Assembly (NCBI GenBank): GCA_017403125.1
Contig: JAFQOR010000009.1
Span: forward strand, 1-41,948
Reading direction: 5' to 3'
Source: Alistipes sp.
Lineage (GTDB): Bacteria > Bacteroidota > Bacteroidia > Bacteroidales > Rikenellaceae
Length of the DNA stretch: 41,948 nt
Of the stretch, positions 1 to 9,422 are shown piece after piece. The position numbers were made by a program, and so were the translations under genes. The notes beneath the pieces were generated by a model. It ran no database searches. It saw nothing but the letters and a program-made list of their open reading frames with translations, and was not told the origin of the DNA. Each line of letters opens with the position of its first letter. Positions within the stretch are counted from its first letter, which is position 1.

Positions 1-187
1 GCGTGTCGGCATATAGGTCGCCAAGGACAAGATTTAGCCCCCTCTCTGCTGCACTTACAGAGATAACACTAACCTCTCGCTGTTCACTCTCATTTAACGA
101 CATTGGCGATGCCATATATACGTCATCGTGCCGACATGCCCCCACAGCGAGTAGCGACATCAAATAAAATAGATAAATCTTTCGCAT
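1..187 (-). CDS. Lipoprotein of unknown function (partial, N-terminal end only)
   Basis: The reading frame begins with an ATG at 187-185 and runs off the left edge, so only 62 residues are visible. The N-terminus is a lipoprotein signal: a Lys/Arg start, a hydrophobic run and a lipobox ending LLAVGAC, with the acylated cysteine at residue 18. The mature part starts with His-Asp-Asp and looks soluble. No domain can be recognised in the visible part. It presumably sits in the outer membrane or periplasm. I cannot say more without the missing C-terminal portion. Confidence 0.75.
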   Translation of the reverse strand, partial: MRKIYLFYLMSLLAVGACRHDDVYMASPMSLNESEQREVSVISVSAAERGLNLVLGDLYADT

Positions 188-329
188 AGCTCACTGTAAA
201 TTTAATCGGTTTAACCATCTTCCTCGTTGCAAGTTATAAATAATATTCTAAATTAGCAAGATTTTATTCATTATTTTTGTGTATGTGGATGGGGGCATTG
301 CAAAAGATGTGAGGCTCGTAGTAATCTTT

Positions 330-356
330 ACCCGCTTGTATGCGGGTACTATTTTT
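330..356 (+). terminator. Short GC hairpin followed by a T-rich run
   Basis: A six-base stem (acccgc/gcgggt, 330-335 and 342-347) with a six-base loop is followed four bases later by five T residues on the plus strand. No plus-strand gene is visible upstream, so its role is unclear. It may belong to a small RNA or be a remnant. Confidence 0.3.
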
Positions 357-561
357 AATACCCGTGCAGTGGGGCATGCGCTTTTGCTACGCATGGTGCG
401 GAGTTGAGAGGTAGGCTTCGAACTTGATTTAGGGTTTCGCCGAGATTGTCACGCTCACTTTCGATAGCTCGGAACGTCGTTATCGGCTTTACGCGCCTAA
501 AAAAATGATACCTATCTATTCTGCACCCCGCACCCCTCAACACCTACGCATCACAAACAAG

Positions 562-599
562 GCGGAGCACCCGCGGCACACACGCCGCAGATGCTCCGC
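562..599 (-). terminator. Intrinsic terminator of the M3 peptidase pair
   Basis: The outer arms gcggagca (562-569) and tgctccgc (592-599) enclose an inner stem gcggc/gccgc (573-577, 584-588) with an acacac loop. Reading leftward, the hairpin is followed by a TTGTTTGT stretch. It lies about 25 bases past the stop codon of the downstream peptidase gene, the expected place for its terminator. Confidence 0.75.
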
Positions 600-622
600 A
601 CACCATTTCAAGAGGGACTACC

Positions 623-2746
623 CTACTCCAAATTCATCTGGTCGATAAGCGCCTGTGTCTTGGGCTTGTGACCACGGAAGTTCTTGTAGAGTGTCATAGG
701 ATGCTCGTGACCACCCTTCTCCAAAACCTCGTGACGGAACTTCGAAGCTACCTTCTCGTTGAAGATGCCCTCCTCCTTGAAGTATGAGAATGCATCGGCA
801 GCAAGAACCTCTGCCCACTTATAGCCATAGTAGCCCGTAGCATAACCACCGCTAAACACGTGTGTGAACGCAGGGCTCATAGCCATGCCATCAACAATGG
901 GAACAACCTTCGTGGGAGCAATAGCGCGAAGCTCAAACTCGCGTATATCACCCTCGATAGGCGACTCGATAACGTGGTATGCCATATCGAGCATACCGAA
1001 CGAGAGCTGACGTACGTTGTAGTAAGCAGCAAGATAGTTCTTTGCAGCTACAATCTTCTCGATAAGCTCGGCAGGCATAGGCTCACCCGTCTGGTAGTGC
1101 TTCGCCCAGAGATCGAGGTACTCCTTCTCGGTAGCCCAATTCTCCATAATCTGCGACGGAAGCTCCACGAAATCGCGCTTAACAGAGGTGCCATTGATAG
1201 ACTCGTACTTACCACGTGCAAGGATACCGTGCAAGCCATGACCAAACTCATGCAAGAACGTTGTGAACTCGTCGAAAGTGAGCAACGATGGGGTATTCTC
1301 CGTAGGCTTCGTGAAGTTCATAACGAGCTGCACCAAAGGACGCTCCTCAACACCGTTCACGGTCTTAACACCGCGGAACTCGGTCATCCAAGCACCCTGA
1401 TTCTTCGACTCGCGAGGGAAGAAATCAAGGTAGAGAATAGCCAAAACCTCGCCCGTAGAGTCCTTAACCTCATATACGGTAACCTCGTCGTGATAGATGT
1501 CGATGTTGTGAACCTGCTCGAAGCTCAAACCATAGAGCTTCGATGCGAGCATGAAGACAGCCTCCTTGGCATTTTCGAGACGAAGATAGGGCTTAATCTG
1601 CTCATCGTTGATAGCATACTTCTCCTCCTTGTACTTCTCGCTATAATATGCCCAATCCCAAGGCATAATCTCGCCCTCGAAGCCCAACGTGTGGGCATAC
1701 TCCTCGATAGCCTTAACATCCTTGTGTGCATAGTCGATAGTAGCATCCAACAACTCACGAAGGAAGTTGTTTACAATCTTGGTGCTCTCCGCCATACGAT
1801 CCTCCAACACATAGTCGGCATAGCAATCGTAACCCAAGAGGTTGGCAATCTTCAAGCGCAACTCGGCAATGCGACGAATATTCTCCATATTGTCGTACTC
1901 GCCACCTATGCCACGGCTGTTATATGCACGATAGATCTGCTCCTTGATGTTGCGCTGCGACGAGTAGGTCATGAAGGGGACATAGCTCGGTGCATGTAGC
2001 GTAAGGGTCCAACCCTGCTCGCCACGCGCCTTGGCCTCGGCAGCCATGCCATCCTTAACAAAGTCGGGCAACTCCTCGACCTTCTTCTCGTCGGTAATAT
2101 TCAACGAGAAGTGGTTGGTTGCAGCCAAAGCGTTCTGACCAAACTCCAACGTGAGCTGCGAAAGCTCGGTGGTGTACTGACGATAGAGCTCGCGAGCCTC
2201 ACCTTCGAGCAAGGCACCCGAACGCGCAAAGCTCTTGTAGGTATCCTCCAAAAGCTGCATATCCTCGGTATCGAGCTTAAACTTCTTGCGATTTTCATAA
2301 ACGCTCTTAACACGTGCAAAGAGCTCGGGGTTGAGCGATACATCGTTCGAAAGCTCGGTGAGCTTCGGCGTAACGTTCATTGCAATCTGCTGCATCTCGG
2401 GCGATGTCATACAGTTGTTCAATACGAAGAATACGCCCGACACGCGGCTCAAAAGCGAACCTGCCTGCTCCATAGCGACAATCGTATTATCGAAGGTCGC
2501 AGGCTCCTCGTTGTTGATGATGGCGTCGATCTCGGCACGGTTTACTGCAATGGCGTAGTCGATCGCCGGCTCGTAGTGAGCTAACTCAATCTCGGCAAAG
2601 GGGGGTGTATCATAGGGAGTATTCCACTCCTCAACCAACGGATTGCCTACGAGAGTCTCGGGCATGGGCACATCTACGCTACCCATCTGCGCGCCTCCCG
2701 CAGAGGCGAGTGTCAATGCTGACATAATAATTGATGTTGTTGTCAT
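623..2746 (-). CDS. M3 family zinc metallopeptidase (Dcp / oligopeptidase A type), exported
   Basis: The 707-residue protein has the M3 catalytic signature HEFGH at residues 499-503 (zinc ligands H499 and H503, catalytic E500) and the third zinc ligand E528 in the DFVELPSQ motif. The length matches peptidyl-dipeptidase Dcp and oligopeptidase A (about 680-720 aa). The first 20 residues look like a cleavable signal peptide with no lipobox cysteine, so the enzyme is likely periplasmic. It probably trims short peptides for nutrition or turnover. The ATG at 2746 is preceded in frame by a TAA nine bases upstream, so no longer start exists. It lies 61 bases downstream of a second M3 peptidase and is probably cotranscribed with it. 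Whether it acts as a dipeptidyl carboxypeptidase or an endopeptidase cannot be told from the sequence. Confidence 0.95.
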   Translation of the reverse strand: MTTTSIIMSALTLASAGGAQMGSVDVPMPETLVGNPLVEEWNTPYDTPPFAEIELAHYEPAIDYAIAVNRAEIDAIINNEEPATFDNTIVAMEQAGSLLSRVSGVFFVLNNCMTSPEMQQIAMNVTPKLTELSNDVSLNPELFARVKSVYENRKKFKLDTEDMQLLEDTYKSFARSGALLEGEARELYRQYTTELSQLTLEFGQNALAATNHFSLNITDEKKVEELPDFVKDGMAAEAKARGEQGWTLTLHAPSYVPFMTYSSQRNIKEQIYRAYNSRGIGGEYDNMENIRRIAELRLKIANLLGYDCYADYVLEDRMAESTKIVNNFLRELLDATIDYAHKDVKAIEEYAHTLGFEGEIMPWDWAYYSEKYKEEKYAINDEQIKPYLRLENAKEAVFMLASKLYGLSFEQVHNIDIYHDEVTVYEVKDSTGEVLAILYLDFFPRESKNQGAWMTEFRGVKTVNGVEERPLVQLVMNFTKPTENTPSLLTFDEFTTFLHEFGHGLHGILARGKYESINGTSVKRDFVELPSQIMENWATEKEYLDLWAKHYQTGEPMPAELIEKIVAAKNYLAAYYNVRQLSFGMLDMAYHVIESPIEGDIREFELRAIAPTKVVPIVDGMAMSPAFTHVFSGGYATGYYGYKWAEVLAADAFSYFKEEGIFNEKVASKFRHEVLEKGGHEHPMTLYKNFRGHKPKTQALIDQMNLE

Positions 2747-2807
2747 AAATAGAGTTTAATTATACATTAGGTTTATTCTCTCAAATTTGGGGGCGACATC
2801 TCACAGC

Positions 2808-5063
2808 CTACCTCACCTTGGACTTGATGTCTTTGGGCGAAATTACGGGGCGCACGGGTAATCCGGGCTTTGGACGCTCTACCGTAGTATCGAGTTTCGA
2901 TATGTCGATTAGCATATCATCCGTCAACGTATCAACCACAGGCTCCGGCTCACGCCACAAACCACGGGCCTTCAACATAGCCGTCTTGTCGGGGTCGGCA
3001 CCACGGAACTTACGATACATCTCCATGCCGGGTTTCTGACCACCTTGCGCCAAAATATCGTAGCGGAAGCTATGTGCAAGCTCCGGGTCGCACAAATCAC
3101 GACTCTCGCGGAACGCCTCGAAGGCATCCTGATCCAACACCTCGGCCCAGAGGTAGAAGTAGTAGCCCGACGAGTAACCGCCATTGAAGATGTGGCCGAA
3201 ATAGGTGTAGCGGTAGCGGGGTGCTATCTGCTCGATAAGACCACGACGTGTGGCAAGGTTATACTCCTCGAAGGCCTCGACATCCATATCGGCAAAGCTC
3301 TCGATAGAGTGAATATCCATATCGATGAGTGCGGCAGCTGCAAGCTCGGTAGTGATAAAGCCCTGATTGAAGAGTGCAGCATTCTGCATCTTGCGAATAA
3401 GCGGATCGGGAATAACCTCCTTCGTGCGATAGTGTGTTGCATAACCACGCAAAATCTCAGGCTCGAACGCCCAATTCTCCATAATCTGTGATGGCAGCTC
3501 CACAAAGTCGCCCTCGACCTCCGCCAAACCGCGATACTTAACATCGCCAAAGAGGAAGTGCAGAGCATGACCAAACTCGTGGAACAGGGTCTCGGCCTCG
3601 TCCATAGTAAGCAACGACGGGGTGTCACCAACGGGAGGTGTAAAGTTGCATACGATGCCGATGACGGGGGCTACGCGCTCACCATCGCGATAGCGCTGCT
3701 CCGTGAAGTAGCCACACCATGCACCAACACCCTTCGTAGGACGTGGATAGGGGTCGATATAGAGGACACCAAGCACCGTGTTATCGCTATCTACAACCTT
3801 CCATACCGAGCACTCGCTGTGATAGCTCGACACCGTAGTCAAGGGATAAAAATCGATCTTGTAGAGGCGATTTGCAAGGTTGAACATACCCTGACGAACA
3901 TTCTCGAACGAGAGGTATTGGCTCACGGCAGCCTCATCCAACTGATACTTCTGCTTGCGCACTCTCTCGGCATAGTACCACCAATCCGAACGCTCAAATT
4001 CGGCATCGGGATACTCGTCGTGGAACAACTCCTCCATAGCCTCCAACTCTGCCTTGGCAGACTCCAACGCAGGCTCCCAAATCTCATCCAGAAGCTCGTA
4101 CACCGCCTCGGGCGTAGATGCCATCTGGTCGGCGGTAACGTAGTGTGAATATGAGTCGAAGCCGAGCAACTTTGCCTTCTCGACGCGCAGACGTGTCATA
4201 TCCTCTACAATCTGCTTGTTGTCATACTCGTCGTTGTTGTTGCAACGATTCAGATAGGCATCATATATCTCGCGACGGAGATCTCGGTTCGATGAGTAGG
4301 TAAGGAAGGGTATCATGCTCGACTTATCGAGGGTAAAGAGATAGCTACCCGTCTTACCGGCCCTCTTTGCCTCCTCCTGTGCCTGATTGCGTACACTCTC
4401 CGGGAGCTCGGCTACCTGCTGCATATTAAGCTCCAACGCATAGTTTGCATTCTCGGCAAGCATGTTGTTACCAAAACGAATCGAGAGCTTCGTAAGCTCC
4501 GAGTTAATTTGCATCAGACGCTCCTTATCCTCCTTGTTCAGCAACGCACCCGAACGCACGAAGTTATTATAGGTCTTTTCGGTAAGTCGCATCTGCAACT
4601 CGTCGAGACCGAGTTTATGGCGCTTATCATAGACCGCCTTGATGCGCTCGAAAAGCGGCTCGTTGAGCTTTATGGCATTGTAGTGCTCATCGACGATGGG
4701 CATAACGCGCTCCTGAACACTCTGCATCTCGGGCGTGAGGTCCGAACCCGAGAGCATGCCAAAGAGCAGATTTATATCCGTAAGCTTCATGCCCGAATTA
4801 TCGAAGGCGAGGATTACGTTCTCGAACGTGGGCTCCTCGGTAGAGCTGGCGATAGCCTCAATCTCCTCGTTATGCATCTTCATAGCCTCCTCGAAGGCGG
4901 GCTCGAAATGTTCGGTGCGAATCTTATCGAAAGGAGGCACCCCAAACTCCGTATTCCACTCCGTGAGCAATGGGTTTGCTTCGGGCTCGGCACTCTCCTT
5001 GGTACATGCACTGTTCATAGTCATTGTCATGATTAGTGATGATAATAGCAAAAGTCGTTTCAT
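2808..5063 (-). CDS. M3 family zinc metallopeptidase, lipoprotein paralog
   Basis: This 751-residue protein is a paralog of the next gene. It has HEFGH at residues 495-499 (H495, E496, H499) and the third ligand E522 in DFVELPSQ. The signal differs from its neighbour: a hydrophobic N-terminus ends in MNSAC, placing a lipidated cysteine at residue 20, so this copy is membrane-anchored. It also carries a Pro-rich tail of about 45 residues after the usual M3 end, rich in Asp, Pro and Val. The tandem arrangement suggests a duplication followed by different localisation. It is the first gene of a two-gene leftward unit and starts from a promoter shared with rsmE. Confidence 0.95.
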   Translation of the reverse strand: MKRLLLLSSLIMTMTMNSACTKESAEPEANPLLTEWNTEFGVPPFDKIRTEHFEPAFEEAMKMHNEEIEAIASSTEEPTFENVILAFDNSGMKLTDINLLFGMLSGSDLTPEMQSVQERVMPIVDEHYNAIKLNEPLFERIKAVYDKRHKLGLDELQMRLTEKTYNNFVRSGALLNKEDKERLMQINSELTKLSIRFGNNMLAENANYALELNMQQVAELPESVRNQAQEEAKRAGKTGSYLFTLDKSSMIPFLTYSSNRDLRREIYDAYLNRCNNNDEYDNKQIVEDMTRLRVEKAKLLGFDSYSHYVTADQMASTPEAVYELLDEIWEPALESAKAELEAMEELFHDEYPDAEFERSDWWYYAERVRKQKYQLDEAAVSQYLSFENVRQGMFNLANRLYKIDFYPLTTVSSYHSECSVWKVVDSDNTVLGVLYIDPYPRPTKGVGAWCGYFTEQRYRDGERVAPVIGIVCNFTPPVGDTPSLLTMDEAETLFHEFGHALHFLFGDVKYRGLAEVEGDFVELPSQIMENWAFEPEILRGYATHYRTKEVIPDPLIRKMQNAALFNQGFITTELAAAALIDMDIHSIESFADMDVEAFEEYNLATRRGLIEQIAPRYRYTYFGHIFNGGYSSGYYFYLWAEVLDQDAFEAFRESRDLCDPELAHSFRYDILAQGGQKPGMEMYRKFRGADPDKTAMLKARGLWREPEPVVDTLTDDMLIDISKLDTTVERPKPGLPVRPVISPKDIKSKVR

Positions 5064-5080
5064 TGATAGCTTTTTTTAAT

Positions 5081-5096
5081 TAACTTTGCAAAGTTA
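5081..5096. promoter_or_regulatory. Palindromic divergent promoter core between M3 peptidase and rsmE
   Basis: A perfect 16-bp palindrome reads TAACTTTGC on both strands, which fits the Bacteroidetes -7 consensus TAnnTTTG. On the minus strand a TTG at 5117-5115 lies 18 bases upstream of the box. On the plus strand the -33 position holds only TTT. The two start codons are 15 bases (rsmE, 5112) and 17 bases (peptidase, 5063) from its edges, so both transcripts would have very short leaders. Confidence 0.55.
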
Positions 5097-5111
5097 AATA
5101 AATTATCGACA

Positions 5112-5822
5112 ATGCAACTATTTTATGCCCCGGAATTTTCAATTCCGTGCTATACTTTACCCGAAGAGGAGTCGAAACACTGTGTCAGAGTGCTGAGAAT
5201 GGGTGTCGGCGACGAGCTTCACATAACCGACGGACGTGGCACGATGCACCGCTGCAAAATCATCGACGACAACGCCAAGCGATGCGTAGTGGAGGTTGTG
5301 GAGAGCATAGAGGAGTACGAAAAGCTACCCTACACGCTCTCGATGGCTGTGGCTCCAACCAAAAACATAGACCGATTCGAGTGGTTCTTGGAGAAGGCTA
5401 CCGAGATAGGCGTCAGCGAGATATATCCATTAGAGAGTGCCCACAGCGAGCGCCGACAGATAAAGCCCGAACGCGAGGAGAAGGTGATAACCGCAGCCGT
5501 CAAGCAGTCGCTCAAAGCCTACCACCCCACACTCCACCCGATGACCACGTTCAAGGCTTTGGTGCAGCAGCCTTTCGACGGAAAACGATATATTGCACAC
5601 TGCAATTCGTCGATTGGCGAGAGGCACTATCTCGGCTCGCTGATAAAAAAGGGCGAGAATGTGCAAATTTTAATAGGTCCGGAGGGTGATTTTTCGCCAG
5701 AAGAGATTACCTTTGCACTACAAAACGGATTTAAGGCAATATCGCTTGGCAACCAACGTCTGCGTACCGAGACGGCAGCGACGGTGGCAACGGTTATTGT
5801 ATCCACAATCAACATGCTATAA
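5112..5822 (+). CDS. rsmE: 16S rRNA (uracil-1498-N3)-methyltransferase RsmE
   Basis: The 236-residue protein matches RsmE in length and motifs. The C-terminal SPOUT domain contains the knot motifs GPEGDFSPEE and LGNQRLRTETAA, which form the S-adenosylmethionine site. The N-terminal part has the PUA-like RNA-binding fold with SKHCVRVLRM near residue 20. The enzyme methylates N3 of U1498 in 16S rRNA, near the decoding centre, in the cytoplasm. It is divergent from the M3 peptidases and lies 34 bases upstream of the complex I-like operon, so read-through into that operon is possible. Confidence 0.95.
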   Translation: MQLFYAPEFSIPCYTLPEEESKHCVRVLRMGVGDELHITDGRGTMHRCKIIDDNAKRCVVEVVESIEEYEKLPYTLSMAVAPTKNIDRFEWFLEKATEIGVSEIYPLESAHSERRQIKPEREEKVITAAVKQSLKAYHPTLHPMTTFKALVQQPFDGKRYIAHCNSSIGERHYLGSLIKKGENVQILIGPEGDFSPEEITFALQNGFKAISLGNQRLRTETAATVATVIVSTINML

Positions 5823-5856
5823 AACACAGAATTACGACCCAAATAACTGATTGGTT

Positions 5857-7845
5857 ATGTATCTCTATTCACTACTTGTGGTGGCACTTATCATAGCCGC
5901 CATATTCCTAACACCCGTAAAACGCAAGGTGTGGGTCGCTACCGCCTTCATCGGCATGGCTGCCATAGGCGCAATAGCACTCTCGGTAATGGCGTTTTGC
6001 AACGGGAAGGTTGAGCTTACCGAGTTTGCGACGTCGCTATTTGGCGTTGAACGCCTCTCGGTAGATATACTATCGTCGCTCTTCCTATGTATAATTGCCA
6101 TAGCTTCGATAGCCACAGTGCTCTATTCGAGAGGCTATGTTGCCAACTACCTCAAACGCTTCTCGCCGGCGCATATCTCTATGCACTACACGGCGTTGGT
6201 AGCGCTGGTCATCTCGATGATGTTCGTTGTGATGTCGAGCGGAGGCTTCTCGTTCCTGTTTGCATGGGAGCTTATGACCATCTCATCGTTTATCCTCATC
6301 CTGTTTGAGGCCGACCGTCAGGAGGTACGTCGCGCAGCTCTGAACTATCTGGTGATGATGCACATAGGCTTCATGTTCCTCGTTGCCGGATTCGTGCTTC
6401 TGGCAAACCATACAGGCTCGGCAAACTTTGAGGCACTGACCATCTATTTCAAGGAGTGCAACCCGTTACCTATATTCATAATCTTCTTCATAGGTTTCGG
6501 CATGAAGTCGGGCGTCTTCCCCATGCACATCTGGCTTCCGGAGGCCCACCCCGCAGCACCTTCACACGTCTCGGCAATCATGTCTGGCGTGATGATTAAG
6601 ACGGGTATCTACGGTATTCTGCGCCTTATGCAGGCCATCGACCACGATATCAACCTGCTCTACAACATAGGACTTATCATCCTGCTTTCAGGCATCGTAA
6701 CGGGTCTGTGGGGCATTATCCTCGCCTCGATGCAGAACGACATAAAGCGTCTGCTGGCGTATTCGAGTATCGAGAACATAGGAGTGATACTCATAGGCTT
6801 GGGCATTGCAGCCGTAGGTCACGCAGCAGGTAGCAACCTTATAGGTATGTGCGGTATGTGTGGAGCGCTACTCCACACACTCAACCACTCGCTCTTCAAG
6901 ACAATGCTCTTCTTTGGCGCTGGCAACATCTACTCGAAGCTCCACACGACATCGATGAACCAGATGGGTGGCTTGGCAAAGTACATGCCTCTTACGGCCA
7001 TCATGATGATGATTGCAACGGTGGCTATTTGTGCACTACCGCCACTGAATGGTTTTGTTTCGGAGTTGCTCATATACATAGGAATGTTCAACGGTGTAAG
7101 TGACGGTCACGAGCTTCTCTACTCGGTTGGAGGCATCATCGCCCTCTCGCTTATCGGAGGCATGGTGGTATTGGCATTTACCAAACTCTATGGCATTGTG
7201 TTCCTCGGCTCACCACGCACGACACACGTTGCCGAGAGCGAGGAGGTGGATGGCTTGCGCATTGCTGCTATGGCGATACCCGCCACGTTCATGCTCCTCA
7301 TAGGTCTCTTCCCGCAGTTTATCATCGAGCCTATATCGACCGTTGCCGGTGGCGTGACTGGTGGCGATAAGAGCATTACCATCGAGCACTTCACACCTAC
7401 GTTGCAGGCTGTGAGCATCGCCGGATGGACACTTATCATTCTGATTGCACTACTCTACACGCTGAAATACCGCGCACAACGACGTCGTAAGATTGAGGTG
7501 GGGCCCACGTGGGGTTGTGGCTTCACGGCTACGAATACGCGCATGCAATATACCGGAGAGTCGTATGCCGAGGGTGTGGAGAGCATCCTTGCAAAGGCCA
7601 TGACCAAGGAGCATGTCGATGGTCGCACAATCGACAAGAGCGAGATATTCCCCACGAAGCACAGCTACAACATTCGCCATAAGGATAAGGTAGATTCGTT
7701 GCTTGGCAGATGGTGGGTGCGTCTTATGCACCGTATCAACGAGTATGTGATGCGTCTGCGTACCGGACGTGTGAACAACTATATCACCTTTGCCTTGGTA
7801 TTCCTCGTTGCAGTATTACTGCTTACGCTGTTTAACCTAATGTAG
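5857..7845 (+). CDS. Antiporter-like membrane subunit, HyfB/NuoL family, of an Ehr-type complex
   Basis: A polytopic membrane protein of 662 residues belonging to the proton-conducting antiporter family (NuoL/NuoM/NuoN, HyfB). Repeated hydrophobic helices span most of the chain. Family landmarks include FAWELMTISSF, the Lys/His-containing MHIWLPEAHPAAPSHVSA motif and NDIKRLLAYSSIENIG. A soluble loop near residues 540-600 with GPTWGCGF and YTGESYAEG is typical of HyfB/HycC-type subunits. It would translocate H+ or Na+. The frame could start at TTG 5851, but the ATG at 5857 is preferred. It is the first gene of a six-gene operon with gaps of 2-25 bases. Confidence 0.9.
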   Translation: MYLYSLLVVALIIAAIFLTPVKRKVWVATAFIGMAAIGAIALSVMAFCNGKVELTEFATSLFGVERLSVDILSSLFLCIIAIASIATVLYSRGYVANYLKRFSPAHISMHYTALVALVISMMFVVMSSGGFSFLFAWELMTISSFILILFEADRQEVRRAALNYLVMMHIGFMFLVAGFVLLANHTGSANFEALTIYFKECNPLPIFIIFFIGFGMKSGVFPMHIWLPEAHPAAPSHVSAIMSGVMIKTGIYGILRLMQAIDHDINLLYNIGLIILLSGIVTGLWGIILASMQNDIKRLLAYSSIENIGVILIGLGIAAVGHAAGSNLIGMCGMCGALLHTLNHSLFKTMLFFGAGNIYSKLHTTSMNQMGGLAKYMPLTAIMMMIATVAICALPPLNGFVSELLIYIGMFNGVSDGHELLYSVGGIIALSLIGGMVVLAFTKLYGIVFLGSPRTTHVAESEEVDGLRIAAMAIPATFMLLIGLFPQFIIEPISTVAGGVTGGDKSITIEHFTPTLQAVSIAGWTLIILIALLYTLKYRAQRRRKIEVGPTWGCGFTATNTRMQYTGESYAEGVESILAKAMTKEHVDGRTIDKSEIFPTKHSYNIRHKDKVDSLLGRWWVRLMHRINEYVMRLRTGRVNNYITFALVFLVAVLLLTLFNLM

Positions 7846-7870
7846 TCTAACACCCAAATTTAATCCGAAA

Positions 7871-8788
7871 ATGTTAGTACAACTCTGCAATACACTTCTA
7901 ATGGTTGTTGTAGCACTCTCGATTACGGGTGTTATCAACCGCACACGCGCCCTGCTTGCCGGGCGCAAAGGCATACGCTTTGCACAACACATCTACAACG
8001 TTCGATTGCTCATGCGCAAGGGTGCTGTCTATTCATCTACTACAAGCATTCTCTTCCGCATCGCCCCCTGCATATATCTCGGAGCAACGCTCATGGCATT
8101 TCTCTTCATTCCCGTTGCAGACCTATGGCCTCTGTTCTCGTTCCATGGTGACATTGTGCTGGTGGCATACCTGCTCGCCTTGTCGCGCATGGCTCTGATA
8201 CTCGCCGCTTTGGATACGGGTAGCTCGTTCGAGGGCATGGGAGCCTCGCGTGAGGCACTCTATGGAGCTCTTGTCGAGCCGGCACTTATGATGGGATTGG
8301 CAACGTTGGCACTCTTCTGTGGCTACTCGTCGTTTGCCGACATCTTTGCTGATGCACAGCAGTTGGATATGAACCTCACGGTTATCATGCTATTGGTAGC
8401 CTACGTCTTTGTCGTCATACTCTTCATCGAGGCGGGACGCGTACCCGTAGATGACCCGAAGACACACCTCGAACTTACGATGATACACGAGGTTATGTGC
8501 CTCGACTACTCGGGCATCGACATGGCTATGATTCAGATTGCCGGCTGGTTGAAGAACGCTATCTTTGCAATGATTGCAGCAAATGCCATCGCAGTAGCCT
8601 TCTGCTTCCATTGGTGGTTTGCTACGCCTCTGGCCATCATCGCCACGGGTGTTGCCGTGGGCGTTGTGGAGTCGCTCCGCGCTCGCAACAAACTTTCGCG
8701 CAACGTAACCTACATCCTCACCATTGTTGCCCTCTCGGCACTTGTACTTCTCATAGGCTTCCTTCTAACCCAAAATATCGAAATTTAG
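7871..8788 (+). CDS. NuoH/HyfC-like membrane subunit
   Basis: A 305-residue protein with about eight hydrophobic helices, in the NuoH/HyfC/HycD family. It contains the conserved quinone-chamber type loop with FIEAGRVPVDDPKTHLELTMIHE (two halves: FIEAGRVPVDDP and HLELTMIHE), rich in conserved acidic residues. This subunit anchors the peripheral arm to the membrane arm and couples the redox or catalytic module to ion pumping. It follows hyfB by 25 bases and precedes the HyfE-like gene by 3 bases, so translation is probably coupled. Confidence 0.9.
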   Translation: MLVQLCNTLLMVVVALSITGVINRTRALLAGRKGIRFAQHIYNVRLLMRKGAVYSSTTSILFRIAPCIYLGATLMAFLFIPVADLWPLFSFHGDIVLVAYLLALSRMALILAALDTGSSFEGMGASREALYGALVEPALMMGLATLALFCGYSSFADIFADAQQLDMNLTVIMLLVAYVFVVILFIEAGRVPVDDPKTHLELTMIHEVMCLDYSGIDMAMIQIAGWLKNAIFAMIAANAIAVAFCFHWWFATPLAIIATGVAVGVVESLRARNKLSRNVTYILTIVALSALVLLIGFLLTQNIEI

Positions 8789-8791
8789 GTC

Positions 8792-9418
8792 ATGACACTA
8801 TCGCTGATAATACTATATGTACTGACGCTCATCTATCTGTCGATGGCAGAGCGCTTCCGCAACCACACAACAATACTTGCCATTCAGGGTCTGCTGCTCT
8901 TTGGCATTGCCATGTTGCGCCTACACTCGTTCCACCCCGTCGAGATGAGTTTCATTATCGTCGAGACGCTCGTATTCAAGGCTATTGTCATACCGGCAAT
9001 ACTTATGCACGTCATACGCAAGACAAAGATTAACCGCATACACTCCTCATCGTCGCAATTCGGCTCGCTCGCCATGTCGCTTGCAGCACTCATAGCAAGC
9101 TGTACTATAACGGTATATATGGCCGACCAAAACACCGACATGATATTCTTTGGTGTGGCACTCTACGCTCTGCTATCGGGACTTATCCTTATTGTGATGC
9201 GTAAGCGTATCTTTGCCCACCTGATAGGCTTCCTTGTTATCGAGAACGGAGTCTTTCTCTTTTCGATGGCAATAGGTGTCGAGCTCCCGATGCTTATCAA
9301 CCTCGCAATCATGCTCGACATCCTTATCTCAATACTCATCCTCGGCATGTTCCTGCGCCGTATGGATAACGACATTCATACCGACGAGACGGATGCTCTA
9401 ACCTCGATAAAAGACTAA
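8792..9418 (+). CDS. HyfE-like membrane subunit (NuoK-related)
   Basis: A 208-residue hydrophobic protein with about six or seven predicted helices and a charged C-terminus containing DNDIHTDETD. Length and position, between the HyfC-like and HyfF-like genes, match HyfE of hydrogenase-4-type complexes. The C-terminal half resembles NuoK (VIENGVFLFSMAIGVELP). It likely forms part of the lateral ion pathway. Spacing is 3 bases upstream and 4 bases downstream. Confidence 0.85.
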   Translation: MTLSLIILYVLTLIYLSMAERFRNHTTILAIQGLLLFGIAMLRLHSFHPVEMSFIIVETLVFKAIVIPAILMHVIRKTKINRIHSSSSQFGSLAMSLAALIASCTITVYMADQNTDMIFFGVALYALLSGLILIVMRKRIFAHLIGFLVIENGVFLFSMAIGVELPMLINLAIMLDILISILILGMFLRRMDNDIHTDETDALTSIKD

Positions 9419-9422
9419 CGCC

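Larger units (their letters stand above)
188..622. other. Gap between the partial lipoprotein and the M3 peptidase
   Basis: This 435-base gap holds the hairpins at 330-356 and 562-599 and an open 62-codon frame on the minus strand (543-355) that begins at TTG. That frame has several short internal inverted repeats and no recognisable domain. It could be a small structured RNA or a chance frame; nothing here supports either firmly. An AT-rich stretch at about 215-280 is likely to contain the promoter of the lipoprotein gene, but I did not find a clean consensus match. Confidence 0.4.

Noticed and set aside
355-543. A 62-codon minus-strand frame in the first gap
   Set aside because: It starts at TTG, has no clear domain, and lies among short inverted repeats. 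I left it as part of the gap because neither a protein nor an RNA can be shown.
860-1999. A 379-codon open frame on the plus strand opposite the first M3 peptidase
   Set aside because: It is antisense to a gene with clear catalytic motifs. Its sequence has no recognisable domain and its openness follows from the codon use of the true gene.
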